Shown here in pieces: positions 44,977 through 53,721 of a stretch of 64,000 nucleotides of DNA. The stretch spans positions 1-64,000 of the forward strand of contig BMSW01000010.1 in the NCBI GenBank assembly GCA_014649355.1. The letters are read 5' to 3'. The position numbers and the translations under genes were made by a program. Below the pieces are notes generated by a model. That model ran no database searches, was not told the origin of the DNA, and saw only the letters and a list, made by a program, of their open reading frames with translations. The DNA is from Streptomyces althioticus (lineage in GTDB: Bacteria > Actinomycetota > Actinomycetes > Streptomycetales > Streptomycetaceae). How positions within the stretch are numbered: position 1 is the first letter of the stretch; each line of letters opens with the position of its first letter.

Positions 44977-46653
44977 ATGGCACAGCCCGCCGACGCCGCC
45001 CGGACCGTCATCATGACCGTGGACGACGACCCGGGTGTCTCCCGCGCCGTGGCCCGGGACCTCAGGCGGCGCTACGGGGCCTCGTACCGGATCGTGCGCG
45101 CCGAGTCCGGCGAGTCCGCCCTTGAGGCGCTGCGCGAACTGAAGCTGCGCGGCGACCTGGTGGCGGTGATCCTCGCCGACTACCGGATGCCGCGGATGAA
45201 CGGCATCGAGTTCCTGGAGCGCGCCATGGACGTGCACCCGGCGGCCCGCCGGGTGCTGCTCACCGCGTACGCGGACACCGGCGCCGCCATCGACGCGATC
45301 AACGTCGTCGACCTCGACCACTACCTCCTCAAGCCGTGGGACCCGCCGGAGGAGAAGCTGTACCCGGTGGTGGACGACCTGCTGGAGGCGTGGAGGCACA
45401 GCGACCACCGGCCGGTGCCCAGCACCAAGGTGGTCGGGCACCGCTGGTCGGCGCGCTCCTCCGACGTGCGGGAGTTCCTCGCCCGCAACCAGGTGCCCTA
45501 CCGCTGGTACTCGTGCGACGAGCCCGAGGGGCGGCGGCTGCTGGCGGCGGCGGACGAGGACGGGATGCGGCTGCCGCTGGTGGTCACCCCGGACGGGACG
45601 CCGCTGGTGGACCCGGACCCCGCCGACCTCGCCGCGCACGTGGGTCTCGCCACCACGCCGGCGGCCGACTTCTACGACCTGGTGGTGATCGGCGGCGGCC
45701 CGGCGGGGCTCGGCGCGGCCGTGTACGGGGCGTCGGAGGGGCTGCGCACGGTGCTGGTGGAGCGGTCGGCGACCGGCGGGCAGGCGGGGCAGAGCTCGCG
45801 GATCGAGAACTACCTGGGCTTCCCCGACGGGGTGTCGGGGGCACAGCTCACCGAACGGGCGCGGCGGCAGGCCACCCGGTTCGGCGCGGAGATCCTCACC
45901 GCCCGCGAGGTGACCGGCCTGGACGTGGGCGGCGCGGCCCGGGTGGTGCGGTTCTCCGACGGGTCGCAGGTCGCCGCGCACAGCGTGATCCTCGCGACCG
46001 GGGTGTCCTACCGGCGGCTCGCGGCGCCGGGCTGCGACGAACTGGGCGGCTGCGGCGTCTACTACGGCTCCTCGCTGACCGAGGCGCCCGCCTGCCAGGA
46101 CCAGGACGTGTACATCGTGGGCGGCGCCAACTCGGCCGGGCAGGCGGCGATGTACCTGTCCCGGTTCGCCAAGCAGGTGACGCTGCTGGTGCGCGGCCCG
46201 GACCTGTCCGCGTCGATGTCGTACTACCTGATCGAGCAGATCGGCCGGGTCCCGAACATCGCGGTGCGGTGCTCCACGGTCGTCGAGGAGGCGCACGGCG
46301 ACGGCCATCTGGAGCGGCTGACGCTGCGCGACACGGACAGCGGCCGGACCGACGTGGTGGACGCGCAGTGGCTGTTCGTGTTCATCGGCGCCGCCCCGCT
46401 GACCGACTGGCTGGACGGCACCGTGCTGCGCGACGGACGCGGGTTCATCCTGGCCGGCCCCGACCTGACCGCCGACGGGCGCCCCCCGGCCGGCTGGGAG
46501 CTGGACCGGCCGCCGTACCACCTGGAGACCAACGTCCCCGGCGTGTTCGTCGCGGGCGACGCGCGCGCGGAGTCGGCCAAGCGGGTCGCCTCCGCCGTCG
46601 GAGAGGGAGCCATGGCCGTGATGCTCGTCCACCGATACCTGGAGCAGTCGTGA
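44977..46653 (+). CDS. Receiver + thioredoxin-like + thioredoxin-reductase-like flavoprotein fusion
   Basis: In this 558-residue fusion, residues 1-125 are a response-regulator receiver (VDDDP; phospho-acceptor Asp68 in ILADYRMP; Lys in LLKPWD). Residues about 145-225 resemble a glutaredoxin/thioredoxin-like fold (FLARNQVPYRWY; LPLVVTPDGTPL) without a CxxC. Residues 230-550 are a TrxR-type FAD/NADPH module (DLVVIGGGPAGLGAA; VYIVGGANSAGQAA; GVFVAGDARA). The redox CxxC of thioredoxin reductases is missing: the position reads GGCGVYYGSS. A phosphorylation-controlled flavin oxidoreductase is suggested. Its stop overlaps the GTG of the sensor kinase gene. GGGGGACGC precedes ATG 44977. Confidence 0.9.
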   Translation: MAQPADAARTVIMTVDDDPGVSRAVARDLRRRYGASYRIVRAESGESALEALRELKLRGDLVAVILADYRMPRMNGIEFLERAMDVHPAARRVLLTAYADTGAAIDAINVVDLDHYLLKPWDPPEEKLYPVVDDLLEAWRHSDHRPVPSTKVVGHRWSARSSDVREFLARNQVPYRWYSCDEPEGRRLLAAADEDGMRLPLVVTPDGTPLVDPDPADLAAHVGLATTPAADFYDLVVIGGGPAGLGAAVYGASEGLRTVLVERSATGGQAGQSSRIENYLGFPDGVSGAQLTERARRQATRFGAEILTAREVTGLDVGGAARVVRFSDGSQVAAHSVILATGVSYRRLAAPGCDELGGCGVYYGSSLTEAPACQDQDVYIVGGANSAGQAAMYLSRFAKQVTLLVRGPDLSASMSYYLIEQIGRVPNIAVRCSTVVEEAHGDGHLERLTLRDTDSGRTDVVDAQWLFVFIGAAPLTDWLDGTVLRDGRGFILAGPDLTADGRPPAGWELDRPPYHLETNVPGVFVAGDARAESAKRVASAVGEGAMAVMLVHRYLEQS

Positions 46654-48113
46654 GCGCGCGGCCGATGGAGTGCCTGCCCGACGAGATCGGCTCCCTGTTC
46701 CTGTTCGAGAAGCTCACGCCCGAGCAGCTCGGGCGGCTGTGCGAGGCCGGCCGGGTCGAGCGGTACGAGCCGGGCACCGTCTACGCCGAGGGCGACCCGG
46801 CCACCTGCTTCTACGTGATGGTGGAGGGCACGGTCGTGCTGTCCCGGCGGGTCGGCGGGGACGAGGTGGAGGTCACCCGCACCTCGCAGCGCGGGGTGTA
46901 CGCGGGGGCGATGCAGGCGTACCTCGGCGACCGGGTGCCGCAGGTCTACAACAACTCGCTGCGGGTGACGGAGCCGACGCGGTTCTTCGTGCTGCCCGCG
47001 GACGCGTTCGCGGACATCATGCTGGACTGGTTCCCGATGGCGGTGCATCTGCTGGAGGGGCTGTTCTTCGGGGTGAAGAGCACCCAGCAGGCGGTCGGCC
47101 AGCGGGAGCGGCTGCTGGCCCTCGGGTCGCTGTCCGCGGGGCTCACGCACGAGCTGAACAACCCGGCCGCGGCGGCCGTGCGGGCGACGGCGTCGCTGCG
47201 CGAGCGGGTGGGGAAGATGCGCCGCAAACTGCGCGTGATCTCCGAGGGCGCCTACGACCGGGAGACGCTGGCGGGGCTGATCGAGATCCAGGAGCGCACG
47301 GCGGAGCGCGTCGCCAAGGCGCCGGTGCTCAGCCCGCTGGAGGCGTCCGACCGGGAGGACCTCCTGTCCGACTGGCTGGACGACCACGGCGTGACCGAGG
47401 GCTGGCGGCTCGCCCCCACGTTCGTGCAGGCGGGACTGGACACGGACTGGCTGGAGCAGGTGGCCGCGGCCGTGGACGAGGAGACGTTGCCGAGCGCGGT
47501 CGGGTGGCTCAACTACACCGTGGAGACCGAGCTGCTCATGGACGAGATCCAGGACAGCGCGGCCCGCATCTCCCACCTGGTCGACGCCGCCAAGCAGTAC
47601 TCGCAGCTCGACCGCGCCCCCTTCCAGGTCGCCGACGTCCACGAACTCCTCGACAGCACGCTGCTGATGCTGTCCGGGAAGCTGGGCAAGGGCATCCGGG
47701 TCGTCAAGGAGTACGACCGCGCCCTGCCCCGCGTCCCGGCCTACCCGGCGGAGCTGAACCAGGTGTGGACCAACCTCGTGGACAACGCGGTCGCGGCGAT
47801 GCGCGAGGCGGGCGGGGAGGGCACGCTGACGGTGCGCACGGCCCGGGAGGACGACCGGCTGCTGGTGGAGTTCGGCGACACCGGTCCCGGTATCCCGGCG
47901 GAGATCCGCGACCGGGTGTTCGACCCGTTCTTCACCACCAAGCCCGTGGGCGAGGGCACCGGGCTGGGCCTGGACATCTCCTGGCGGATCGTGGTCAACA
48001 AGCACCACGGCAGCATCCGGTTCGAGTCCGAGCCGGGCGACACCCGCTTCCAGGTGCTCCTGCCGCTCACCGCCCCCGCCTCCGACGACCCTGCACAGGA
48101 GGAATCCGTATGA
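46650..48113 (+). CDS. Sensor histidine kinase with N-terminal cNMP-binding domain
   Basis: In this 487-residue kinase, residues about 15-130 form a Crp-like sensor (EPGTVYAEGDPATCFYVMVEG). The H-box LTHELNNPAAAAVRA puts the phosphorylated His at 167, a variant HELNNP box. The HATPase domain (about 340-480) has NLVDNAVAAM, DTGPGIP and GTGLGLDISWRI. There is no transmembrane helix, so it senses a cytosolic signal. The GTG at 46650 overlaps the flavoprotein stop by 4 bp; ATG 46665 is an alternative. The receiver of the upstream flavoprotein is the obvious partner. Confidence 0.92.
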   Translation: MSARPMECLPDEIGSLFLFEKLTPEQLGRLCEAGRVERYEPGTVYAEGDPATCFYVMVEGTVVLSRRVGGDEVEVTRTSQRGVYAGAMQAYLGDRVPQVYNNSLRVTEPTRFFVLPADAFADIMLDWFPMAVHLLEGLFFGVKSTQQAVGQRERLLALGSLSAGLTHELNNPAAAAVRATASLRERVGKMRRKLRVISEGAYDRETLAGLIEIQERTAERVAKAPVLSPLEASDREDLLSDWLDDHGVTEGWRLAPTFVQAGLDTDWLEQVAAAVDEETLPSAVGWLNYTVETELLMDEIQDSAARISHLVDAAKQYSQLDRAPFQVADVHELLDSTLLMLSGKLGKGIRVVKEYDRALPRVPAYPAELNQVWTNLVDNAVAAMREAGGEGTLTVRTAREDDRLLVEFGDTGPGIPAEIRDRVFDPFFTTKPVGEGTGLGLDISWRIVVNKHHGSIRFESEPGDTRFQVLLPLTAPASDDPAQEESV

Positions 48114-48463
48114 CCACCGAACACGCCATCGACCCCAGCGTGCCGCCCTCGGGCGCGGGCTGCGCCGACTGCGACGCCTCGGGCGGCTGGTGGTTCCATC
48201 TGCGCCGGTGCGCGCAGTGCGGCCACGTGGGCTGCTGCGACAGCTCACCGGGGCAGCACGCCACTGCCCACTTCCGGGCCACCGGGCACCCGGTGGTGAG
48301 CAGTTACGAACCGGGCGAGGACTGGTTCTGGAACTACGCCACCAACGAGCTCTACGAGTCGGGTCCGTCGCTGGCGCCGCCGGTGAGCCACCCGGCCGGG
48401 CAGCCCGCCCCCGGGCCCGCGGACCGGGTGCCCGCCGACTGGACGCGGGCCCTGCACCGCTGA
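48110..48463 (+). CDS. UBP-type zinc-finger protein
   Basis: This 117-residue protein is a single UBP/BUZ-type zinc finger, GCADCDASGGWWFHLRRCAQC, followed by CGHVGCCDSS, HATAHFRATGHPVVSSYEPGE-type His ligands and the WFWNYATNELY end. In eukaryotes this domain binds ubiquitin C-termini; bacterial copies bind no known ubiquitin and often lie next to thioredoxin-reductase-like or monovalent cation antiporter genes. The ATG at 48110 overlaps the kinase stop by 4 bp and follows AGGAGG, so it belongs firmly to the operon. The C-terminal 30 residues are Pro-rich. Confidence 0.9.
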   Translation: MTTEHAIDPSVPPSGAGCADCDASGGWWFHLRRCAQCGHVGCCDSSPGQHATAHFRATGHPVVSSYEPGEDWFWNYATNELYESGPSLAPPVSHPAGQPAPGPADRVPADWTRALHR

Positions 48464-48559
48464 GCCGCTCCGCCCCTCCGGCCCGGGAACCCTCGGGCCC
48501 CGCCCGTCGTTGTCCGGACACCCCCACACATGTCGGACGACGGCGAACAGGGTGGTGCC

Positions 48560-49939
48560 ATGAGCGAGTTGGTCCCCGGCGGCAACATCCCGCTCCCGGG
48601 CGGTGCGGTGACCGTCCGGGTGCCCGGACCGTTCGACGTGTCCGCGCTGATCACGGACGACGGCCGGAAGGTGTCCGGGGACGCCGACTTCGTGTTCTAC
48701 AACCAGCCGTCCGCGCCGGGCGCGCGGCTCGGCGGCGACACGCTCGTCGTCGACCCGGCGGCGCTGCGCACGGGCGCCACCCGGGTCACGGTCGCCGTCA
48801 GCCCCGAAGAGCCCGGCACCCCGCTCAGCGCGCTGCCCGCCCCCGTCCTGGAGGTCACCGGCCCCGGAGGGCGCGCCCTGGCCCGCTTCCGGCCGCCGCG
48901 CCCCGACCGGGAGACGGTGCTGCTGCTCGCGGAGGTCTACCGGCGCGGCGACGGCTGGAAGCTGCGCGCGCTCGGCCAGGGGTACGCGGACGGACTGGCC
49001 GGTCTCGCCCGGGACTTCGGCGTCGACGTGGAGGACGACGAGGGAGCGGTGTCCACCCGTACCGCCCCGGTCGTCACCGGCAGGGCGCCGGTCAGTCCCG
49101 CCACGCTGGTCCAGGCCGCACCCCGGACGCACCCGGCCGCCCCGCCCCGCCCCGCGGACCCGCCGTCCGCCGGGGACGACTTCCTGGCGCTGGTCAACTC
49201 CGCGCGCCGGGCCGCCGGTTCGCCGCCGGTGGCGCACGACGGGCGGCTGGCCGAGGCGGCCCGGCAGCACGCGCGGGCGATGGCGCGCGGCGGGCGGCTC
49301 GGCGTGGAGGGCCCGGACGGCGTGCCGGTGTACCGGCGCGTGGTCGCAGCCGGGTACCCGTACCTCACCGTCGGCGAGCACCTGGTGTCCGGGCCGCTGT
49401 CCGTGGACCGGTTCGTGGGCCACTGCCTGCGGCACGAGGCTGCCCGCCGCACGGTGTGCGACCCGGCGTTCACGCACGCCGCCGTCGCCTCCTGCGAGGG
49501 CGGCGGGGACACCTACTGGACGGCGCTCTGGGCGTGTCCGCTCACCCCGGAGGGCCTGGACCGCACGGCGGCGGAGGTCGTCGAGCTGAGCAACCGGGAG
49601 CGCGCGCGGGCCGGCCTGCCGCCGCTGTCCCGCGACCCGCTGCTGACCGCGGCCGCGCGGGCGCACAGCGCCGACATGGTGGCGCGGGACTTCTACGCGC
49701 ACACGGCCCCGGACGGGAGCAAGCCCTGGGACCGGGCCGCCGCCGCGGGCTCCCGGTGCCGCGCGGTCGGCGAGAACATCGCGTGCGGGCAGCGGTCCGC
49801 CGCCGAGGTGGTGCGCGGCTGGATGAACAGCCCGGGGCACCGGGCGAACATCCTCAAGCCGGAGTTCACGCACATCGGCGTGGGCTTCGCGGGCGGCGGC
49901 CGGGCGGGCACGTACTGGACGCAGTTGTTCGGCGGGTGA
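48560..49939 (+). CDS. TerD-domain protein fused to two CAP/SCP domains
   Basis: In this 459-residue protein, residues 1-150 are a TerD-like beta-sandwich domain (MSELVPGGNIPLPGG; LLLAEVYRRGDGWKLRALGQGYADGL) as in tellurite and chemical-stress proteins, normally calcium-binding and cytosolic. After a Pro-rich linker come a degenerate CAP domain (about 215-335; FLALVNSARRAAGSPPVAHD) and a complete one (about 345-459; LSNRERARAGLPPLSRDPLL; WMNSPGHRANILKPEFTHIG). CAP domains are usually secreted, yet no signal peptide is present. ATG 48560 fits the TerD N-terminus; the in-frame ATG at 48530 lacks one. Confidence 0.88.
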   Translation: MSELVPGGNIPLPGGAVTVRVPGPFDVSALITDDGRKVSGDADFVFYNQPSAPGARLGGDTLVVDPAALRTGATRVTVAVSPEEPGTPLSALPAPVLEVTGPGGRALARFRPPRPDRETVLLLAEVYRRGDGWKLRALGQGYADGLAGLARDFGVDVEDDEGAVSTRTAPVVTGRAPVSPATLVQAAPRTHPAAPPRPADPPSAGDDFLALVNSARRAAGSPPVAHDGRLAEAARQHARAMARGGRLGVEGPDGVPVYRRVVAAGYPYLTVGEHLVSGPLSVDRFVGHCLRHEAARRTVCDPAFTHAAVASCEGGGDTYWTALWACPLTPEGLDRTAAEVVELSNRERARAGLPPLSRDPLLTAAARAHSADMVARDFYAHTAPDGSKPWDRAAAAGSRCRAVGENIACGQRSAAEVVRGWMNSPGHRANILKPEFTHIGVGFAGGGRAGTYWTQLFGG

Positions 49940-50016
49940 GCGCGCGGCCGGATCGGTGCCGTGTCGTACGCGTCCGCTTCTGGTCAGGCGGCGGGCGCCG
50001 GGTGAGGATGACCCCC

Positions 50017-50694
50017 ATGAAGGGTGACCTGTTTTCCAGTGAGCACATGGTGCGGCCGGCCGCGGCCCCGGGCATGACGGTGGAGAACGCCAAATGCCTG
50101 CGCTACACCGTCGACGGCGAGATGCTCGCCCGCCAGGGCGCGATGGTCGCCTACCGCGGCAACCTCCAGTTCGAGCGCAAGGGCCAGGGCGTGGGCGGCA
50201 TGCTGAAGCGCGCGGTGACCGGTGAGGGGCTGCCGCTGATGGCCGTGCGCGGGCAGGGCGAGGCCTGGTTCGCGCAGGAGGCGCAGAACTGCTTCGTCGT
50301 CGAGGTCGATCCCGGCGACGAGTTCACCGTCAACGGCCGCAACGTGCTGTGCTTCGACGCCACGCTGTCCTACCGCATTTCCACCGTGAAGGGCGCCGGC
50401 GTCACCGGCGGCGGTCTGTTCAACAGCGTCTTCACCGGGCACGGCAAGCTGGGCCTGGTCTGCGAGGGCAGCCCGCTGGTGATCCCGGTGACGCCGCAGA
50501 GCCCGGTGTACGTGGACACCGACGCGGTCGTCGGCTGGACGGCGGGTCTGTCCACCTCGCTGCACCGCTCCCAGTCGCTGGGCTCGATGCTGCGCGGCGG
50601 CTCCGGCGAGGCGGTGCAGCTGGTGCTCCAGGGGCAGGGGTACGTCGTGGTGCGGCCGAGCGAGGCGCCGCCGCACAAGGCGCAGCAGCGCTGA
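50017..50694 (+). CDS. AIM24 family protein
   Basis: The 225-residue all-beta protein has the AIM24 signatures CLRYTVDGEMLARQGAMVAY, GEGLPLMAVRGQGEAWFA and VYVDTDAVVGWTAGLSTSL. Members form TNF-like or DUF124 beta-barrels; the yeast member is mitochondrial, and bacterial function is unknown. They often neighbour TerD-family genes, as here. ATG 50017 is preferred: the GGTGAGG just upstream abuts the earlier ATG at 50008 too closely. It is probably cotranscribed with the TerD-CAP gene (77 bp gap). Confidence 0.9.
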   Translation: MKGDLFSSEHMVRPAAAPGMTVENAKCLRYTVDGEMLARQGAMVAYRGNLQFERKGQGVGGMLKRAVTGEGLPLMAVRGQGEAWFAQEAQNCFVVEVDPGDEFTVNGRNVLCFDATLSYRISTVKGAGVTGGGLFNSVFTGHGKLGLVCEGSPLVIPVTPQSPVYVDTDAVVGWTAGLSTSLHRSQSLGSMLRGGSGEAVQLVLQGQGYVVVRPSEAPPHKAQQR

Positions 50695-50775
50695 ACCTCG
50701 TTGACCCCGGCCGTCCGCCGGGTGAGGCTGGGGCACGGCGCGGATCACGCCCCCCGCGCCGGAAAGGTGACAGCC

Positions 50776-51735
50776 GTGATCGAGATCGCCGACATCGAGA
50801 CCGCCGCCGAGCGGATCGCCGGGCACGTGGTGCGCACGCCGACCGTGCCGAGCCCCGGTCTTTCGGCACTGCTCGGGGTGCCGGTGACGGCCAAGCTGGA
50901 GCTGCTCCAGCACACCGGGTCGTTCAAGGTGCGCGGCGCGGCGGCGAAACTGCTGGCGCTGAGCGAGTCGGAGCGGGCCGCCGGGGTGGTCGCGGTGAGC
51001 GGCGGCAACCACGGCATCGCGCTGGCGGTGACGGCCGCCGCGCTCGACGTGAAGGCGACCGTGGTGATGCCGCGTTCGGCGCCCGTGCGGGCCGTGGAGA
51101 TCGCGCAGGCGTCGGGCGCCACGGTGCGGGTCACGGACGACATGGCCGGGGCCTTCGCCCTCACCACGGAGCTGCGGGAGGAGGGCCTGACCCTGGTGCA
51201 CCCCTTCGACGACCCGGTGGTGATCGCCGGTCAGGGCACCGTGGGGCTGGAGTTCGCGGAGGACGCCGGTGAGCTGACCGACGTGCTGGTGAGCATCGGC
51301 GGCGGGGGCCTGATCGCCGGGGTCGCGGCGGCGCTGCGCGCCCGGCGGCCCGGGGTGCGGGTGTGGGGCGTGGAGACCGAGGGGGCGCAGGCGATGTCCG
51401 AGGCGCTGGCGGCGGGCGGCCCGGTGCCGGTCGCGCTGTCCTCGATCGTCTCGACGCTCAGCGCGCCCGCCGTGTCGCAGCTGACGTACGACCATGTCGC
51501 GGAGCTGGTCACGGAGGTGCTGGTGGTGCCGGACCGGGAGGCGGTGCAGGGCTCGCTGGACCTGGCGGACCACGCCAAGGTGTGGGCGGAGCCGGCGGCG
51601 GGCTGTCTGCTCCCGGCCGCCCGCCGGGTGCTGGAGCGGGTCGGCGAGGACGCCCGCCTGGGTCTCGTGGTGTGCGGCGGGAACACCACCACCACCGACA
51701 TGATGGCGTGGACGGACCACTTCTCCCTGCGCTGA
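50776..51735 (+). CDS. Threonine/serine dehydratase-family PLP enzyme
   Basis: In this 319-residue fold-type II PLP enzyme, Lys51 in HTGSFKVRGA forms the Schiff base. The phosphate-binding loop SIGGGGLIAG and SGGNHGIALAV are present. It deaminates threonine or serine to 2-oxo acids plus ammonia; the absence of an ACT domain suggests a catabolic or biodegradative type, or a serine racemase relative. GTG 50776 follows GGAAAGG at good spacing and begins VIEIADIETAAERIAG, which fits the family N-terminus; upstream starts would add an unrelated stretch. Confidence 0.9.
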   Translation: MIEIADIETAAERIAGHVVRTPTVPSPGLSALLGVPVTAKLELLQHTGSFKVRGAAAKLLALSESERAAGVVAVSGGNHGIALAVTAAALDVKATVVMPRSAPVRAVEIAQASGATVRVTDDMAGAFALTTELREEGLTLVHPFDDPVVIAGQGTVGLEFAEDAGELTDVLVSIGGGGLIAGVAAALRARRPGVRVWGVETEGAQAMSEALAAGGPVPVALSSIVSTLSAPAVSQLTYDHVAELVTEVLVVPDREAVQGSLDLADHAKVWAEPAAGCLLPAARRVLERVGEDARLGLVVCGGNTTTTDMMAWTDHFSLR

Positions 51736-51822
51736 ACCCGGCGGTCGCCCACGGCGCGCGCCCGGCCGTTGAACGCTCCGGCCCCTCTCCTGCGTATCAG
51801 GGGGGACGGAAGTCAGCGGTTC

Positions 51823-51851
51823 GACGAGGGATCACCGGACGAGGGATCACC
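51823..51851 (+). repeat. Duplicated 14-bp ribosome-site segment
   Basis: GACGAGGGATCACC occurs at 51823-51836 and again at 51838-51851, a 15-bp period, directly before the ATG at 51853. Each copy supplies a GAGGG ribosome site, so one copy is redundant. Confidence 0.8.
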
Positions 51852-51852
51852 A

Positions 51853-53478
51853 ATGGGCTGGGCGCACGCCTCCACCGACCGGCCGGTCGCCGGACGCTAC
51901 CGGCTGGTCGAGATCACGCACCGCGAGACCAACCGGGTCAGCTGGTACGCCGACGACCTGCGCACGGGGCGGCCCTGTCTGGCCACCCGCGTCGAGCTGC
52001 CCGCGGACGCCGCGGAGGGCGTCCGCCGCGCGCCCTCCCGGATCCTGCGGGCCACCGAGAACGTGGCCCGGCTCTGCCCGGACCGGATCGCGGACGTCGT
52101 CGACGCGGTCGGCGAGGGCGGCTGCCTGTGGACGGTCACGGCCTGGATCGACGGCACCCCGCTGGACGAGGTCCTGCTCCAGCGGGGCACGTTCTCGCCC
52201 GCGCGGGCGGCGCGCGTCGCCCTGGACCTCCTCGACGTGCTGGACGCGGCGCACGCGGAGGCCGTCCCCCACGGCGAGCTGAGCCCGGGCCAGCTCCATC
52301 TGCGTGAGACCGGCCCGCTGGTCGTCACCGGCTACGGGGTGGCCGGCACGACGTCGGCGCCCCGGCTCACCGCCCCGTCGTACGCGGCGCCGGAACAGGC
52401 GCGGAACGAGCGGGTCGGACCGGCCGCCGACCTGTGGGCGCTGGGGGCGATCCTCTACACGATGCTGGAGGGGCGCCCGCCGTTCCGGGACCGGGGCAGG
52501 GTCGCGGCCACGCTGCGCGGGGTGGACCGGCTGCCGCTGCGCCCGCCGGTGCGCTGCGGGCCGCTCACGGAGGTCGTCACGGGCCTGCTGCGCAAGGAGC
52601 CACGGGAGCGCCCGGGCCGCCAGGCGGTGCGGGACGTGCTGACCCGGGTGCTGCGCGAGGCCCCCGGCGGCGGTGCCGAGACGGGCGAGGCGCACGCGAC
52701 GGCAGGGCGGGGGTGGAAGCGGAGAGGTGTGCTCGTCGGAACGCCTCTCGCGGTGCTCGTGGTGACGGCGGCCGTGGTCACGGCGGCGACCGGGCTGCCC
52801 GACAGCGACGACCGGGCCGGCGGCGGCCCCGCCACGTCGGCGTCCGCGCCGGCGGGCGGGACCGGGGCGGCGGACACCGCCCCGCGGGTCCCGCCCTCGG
52901 CCGGCGCCGCCCCTCCGCCGTCCGCGGCTCCCTCGCCCCCTCCGTCGCCCTCCCCGTCCGGATCCGCCTCGCCGTCCCCGTCCAGCCCCGGCGCCGTTCC
53001 CGCGGGCTTCCGCACCTACCGGGCCCCGGAGGGGTTCTCCGTCGCGCTGCCCGAGGGCTGGGAGCGACAGCGGACCTCCCGCGCCGCAGAGCAGTCCTAC
53101 CGCGTCACCTTCGGCGCTGACGACGACCCGCGCACCCTCGACGTCACCTACAGCGAGCACGTGGGGCCGGACCCGGTCGCCGTGTGGCGGGACACCGTGG
53201 AGCCGGGCCTCGCGCGCGTCGGCGCCTATCAGCGGATCGGCGCCATCGAGGCGACCACGTACCAGGGCCGGGAGGCCGCCGACATGCAGTGGATCACCAC
53301 GGACGACGGCGCCCGGGTGCGCACCTTCGGCCGCGGCCTCCTGCTGGGCGAGGGCCGGGGCTTCTCCCTGCGCTGGACCACCCCGGCCGCCGACTGGACG
53401 GACACCGACAGCCGGCAGACCCTGCGCACGGTCCTGCGCACCTTCCGGCCCGGTGCGGCGGCTCAGGACCTGCCGTGA
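51853..53478 (+). CDS. Membrane Ser/Thr kinase-like pseudokinase with extracytoplasmic domain
   Basis: The 541-residue protein has a kinase-fold domain at about 12-275 (VARVALDLLDVLDAAH; ADLWALGAILYTMLEGRPPF; subdomain XI Arg in KEPRERPGR), one transmembrane helix (about 296-316; VLVGTPLAVLVVTAAVVTAA), a Pro/Ser-rich linker and an external domain (about 390-535). All catalytic residues are replaced: the ATP-binding Lys by Arg46 (ATRVE), HRDLKPxN by HGELSPGQ (140-147) and DFG by GYG (160-162); no Gly-rich loop is seen. It should scaffold rather than phosphorylate. ATG 51853 follows GAGGG, which is duplicated just upstream. Confidence 0.88.
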   Translation: MGWAHASTDRPVAGRYRLVEITHRETNRVSWYADDLRTGRPCLATRVELPADAAEGVRRAPSRILRATENVARLCPDRIADVVDAVGEGGCLWTVTAWIDGTPLDEVLLQRGTFSPARAARVALDLLDVLDAAHAEAVPHGELSPGQLHLRETGPLVVTGYGVAGTTSAPRLTAPSYAAPEQARNERVGPAADLWALGAILYTMLEGRPPFRDRGRVAATLRGVDRLPLRPPVRCGPLTEVVTGLLRKEPRERPGRQAVRDVLTRVLREAPGGGAETGEAHATAGRGWKRRGVLVGTPLAVLVVTAAVVTAATGLPDSDDRAGGGPATSASAPAGGTGAADTAPRVPPSAGAAPPPSAAPSPPPSPSPSGSASPSPSSPGAVPAGFRTYRAPEGFSVALPEGWERQRTSRAAEQSYRVTFGADDDPRTLDVTYSEHVGPDPVAVWRDTVEPGLARVGAYQRIGAIEATTYQGREAADMQWITTDDGARVRTFGRGLLLGEGRGFSLRWTTPAADWTDTDSRQTLRTVLRTFRPGAAAQDLP

Positions 53479-53502
53479 GCCCGCCCCAACTTGAAGCCGC
53501 AG

Positions 53503-53655
53503 GTCAAGGGGCTCGAGCAGCGAGTACTCCCGCACGCTCAGCTCATGCCTGGCTTGCAGGGCACGCTCGATGTGCGCCTCGATCCTGCCGTGCAGCAGGG
53601 AGAGGGCTGCCCATCCGTTGGCGAGGGCGGTCAACGCGGGATCCGTGGCGGTCAT
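53503..53655 (-). pseudogene. MarR-family regulator, N-terminal remnant
   Basis: From ATG 53655 the frame reads MTATDPALTALANGWAALSL, then HGRIEAHIERALQ and HELSVREYSLLEPL, the N-terminal helix and start of the second helix of MarR regulators. Homology stops after about 50 residues, before the helix-turn-helix; the frame then runs antisense into the pseudokinase gene and encodes nothing MarR-like. A truncation or recombination at the 3' end of the pseudokinase gene explains this. In homologous loci such a MarR typically diverges from, and represses, a neighbouring oxidoreductase, which fits the aldo/keto reductase 435 bp away. Confidence 0.65.
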
Positions 53656-53721
53656 GGGTCCGCTCGACCGGGCGGAGCAGGAGCGGCGCCATCTGGCGGA
53701 GAACCGCGCGGCAGCTTCCCT

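Noticed and set aside
46670..48109. Plus-strand frame upstream of the UBP zinc-finger gene as an N-terminal extension
   Set aside because: It lies wholly within the histidine kinase gene in another frame and is Ala/Gly/Arg-rich; the ATG at 48110 with AGGAGG upstream is clearly the start.
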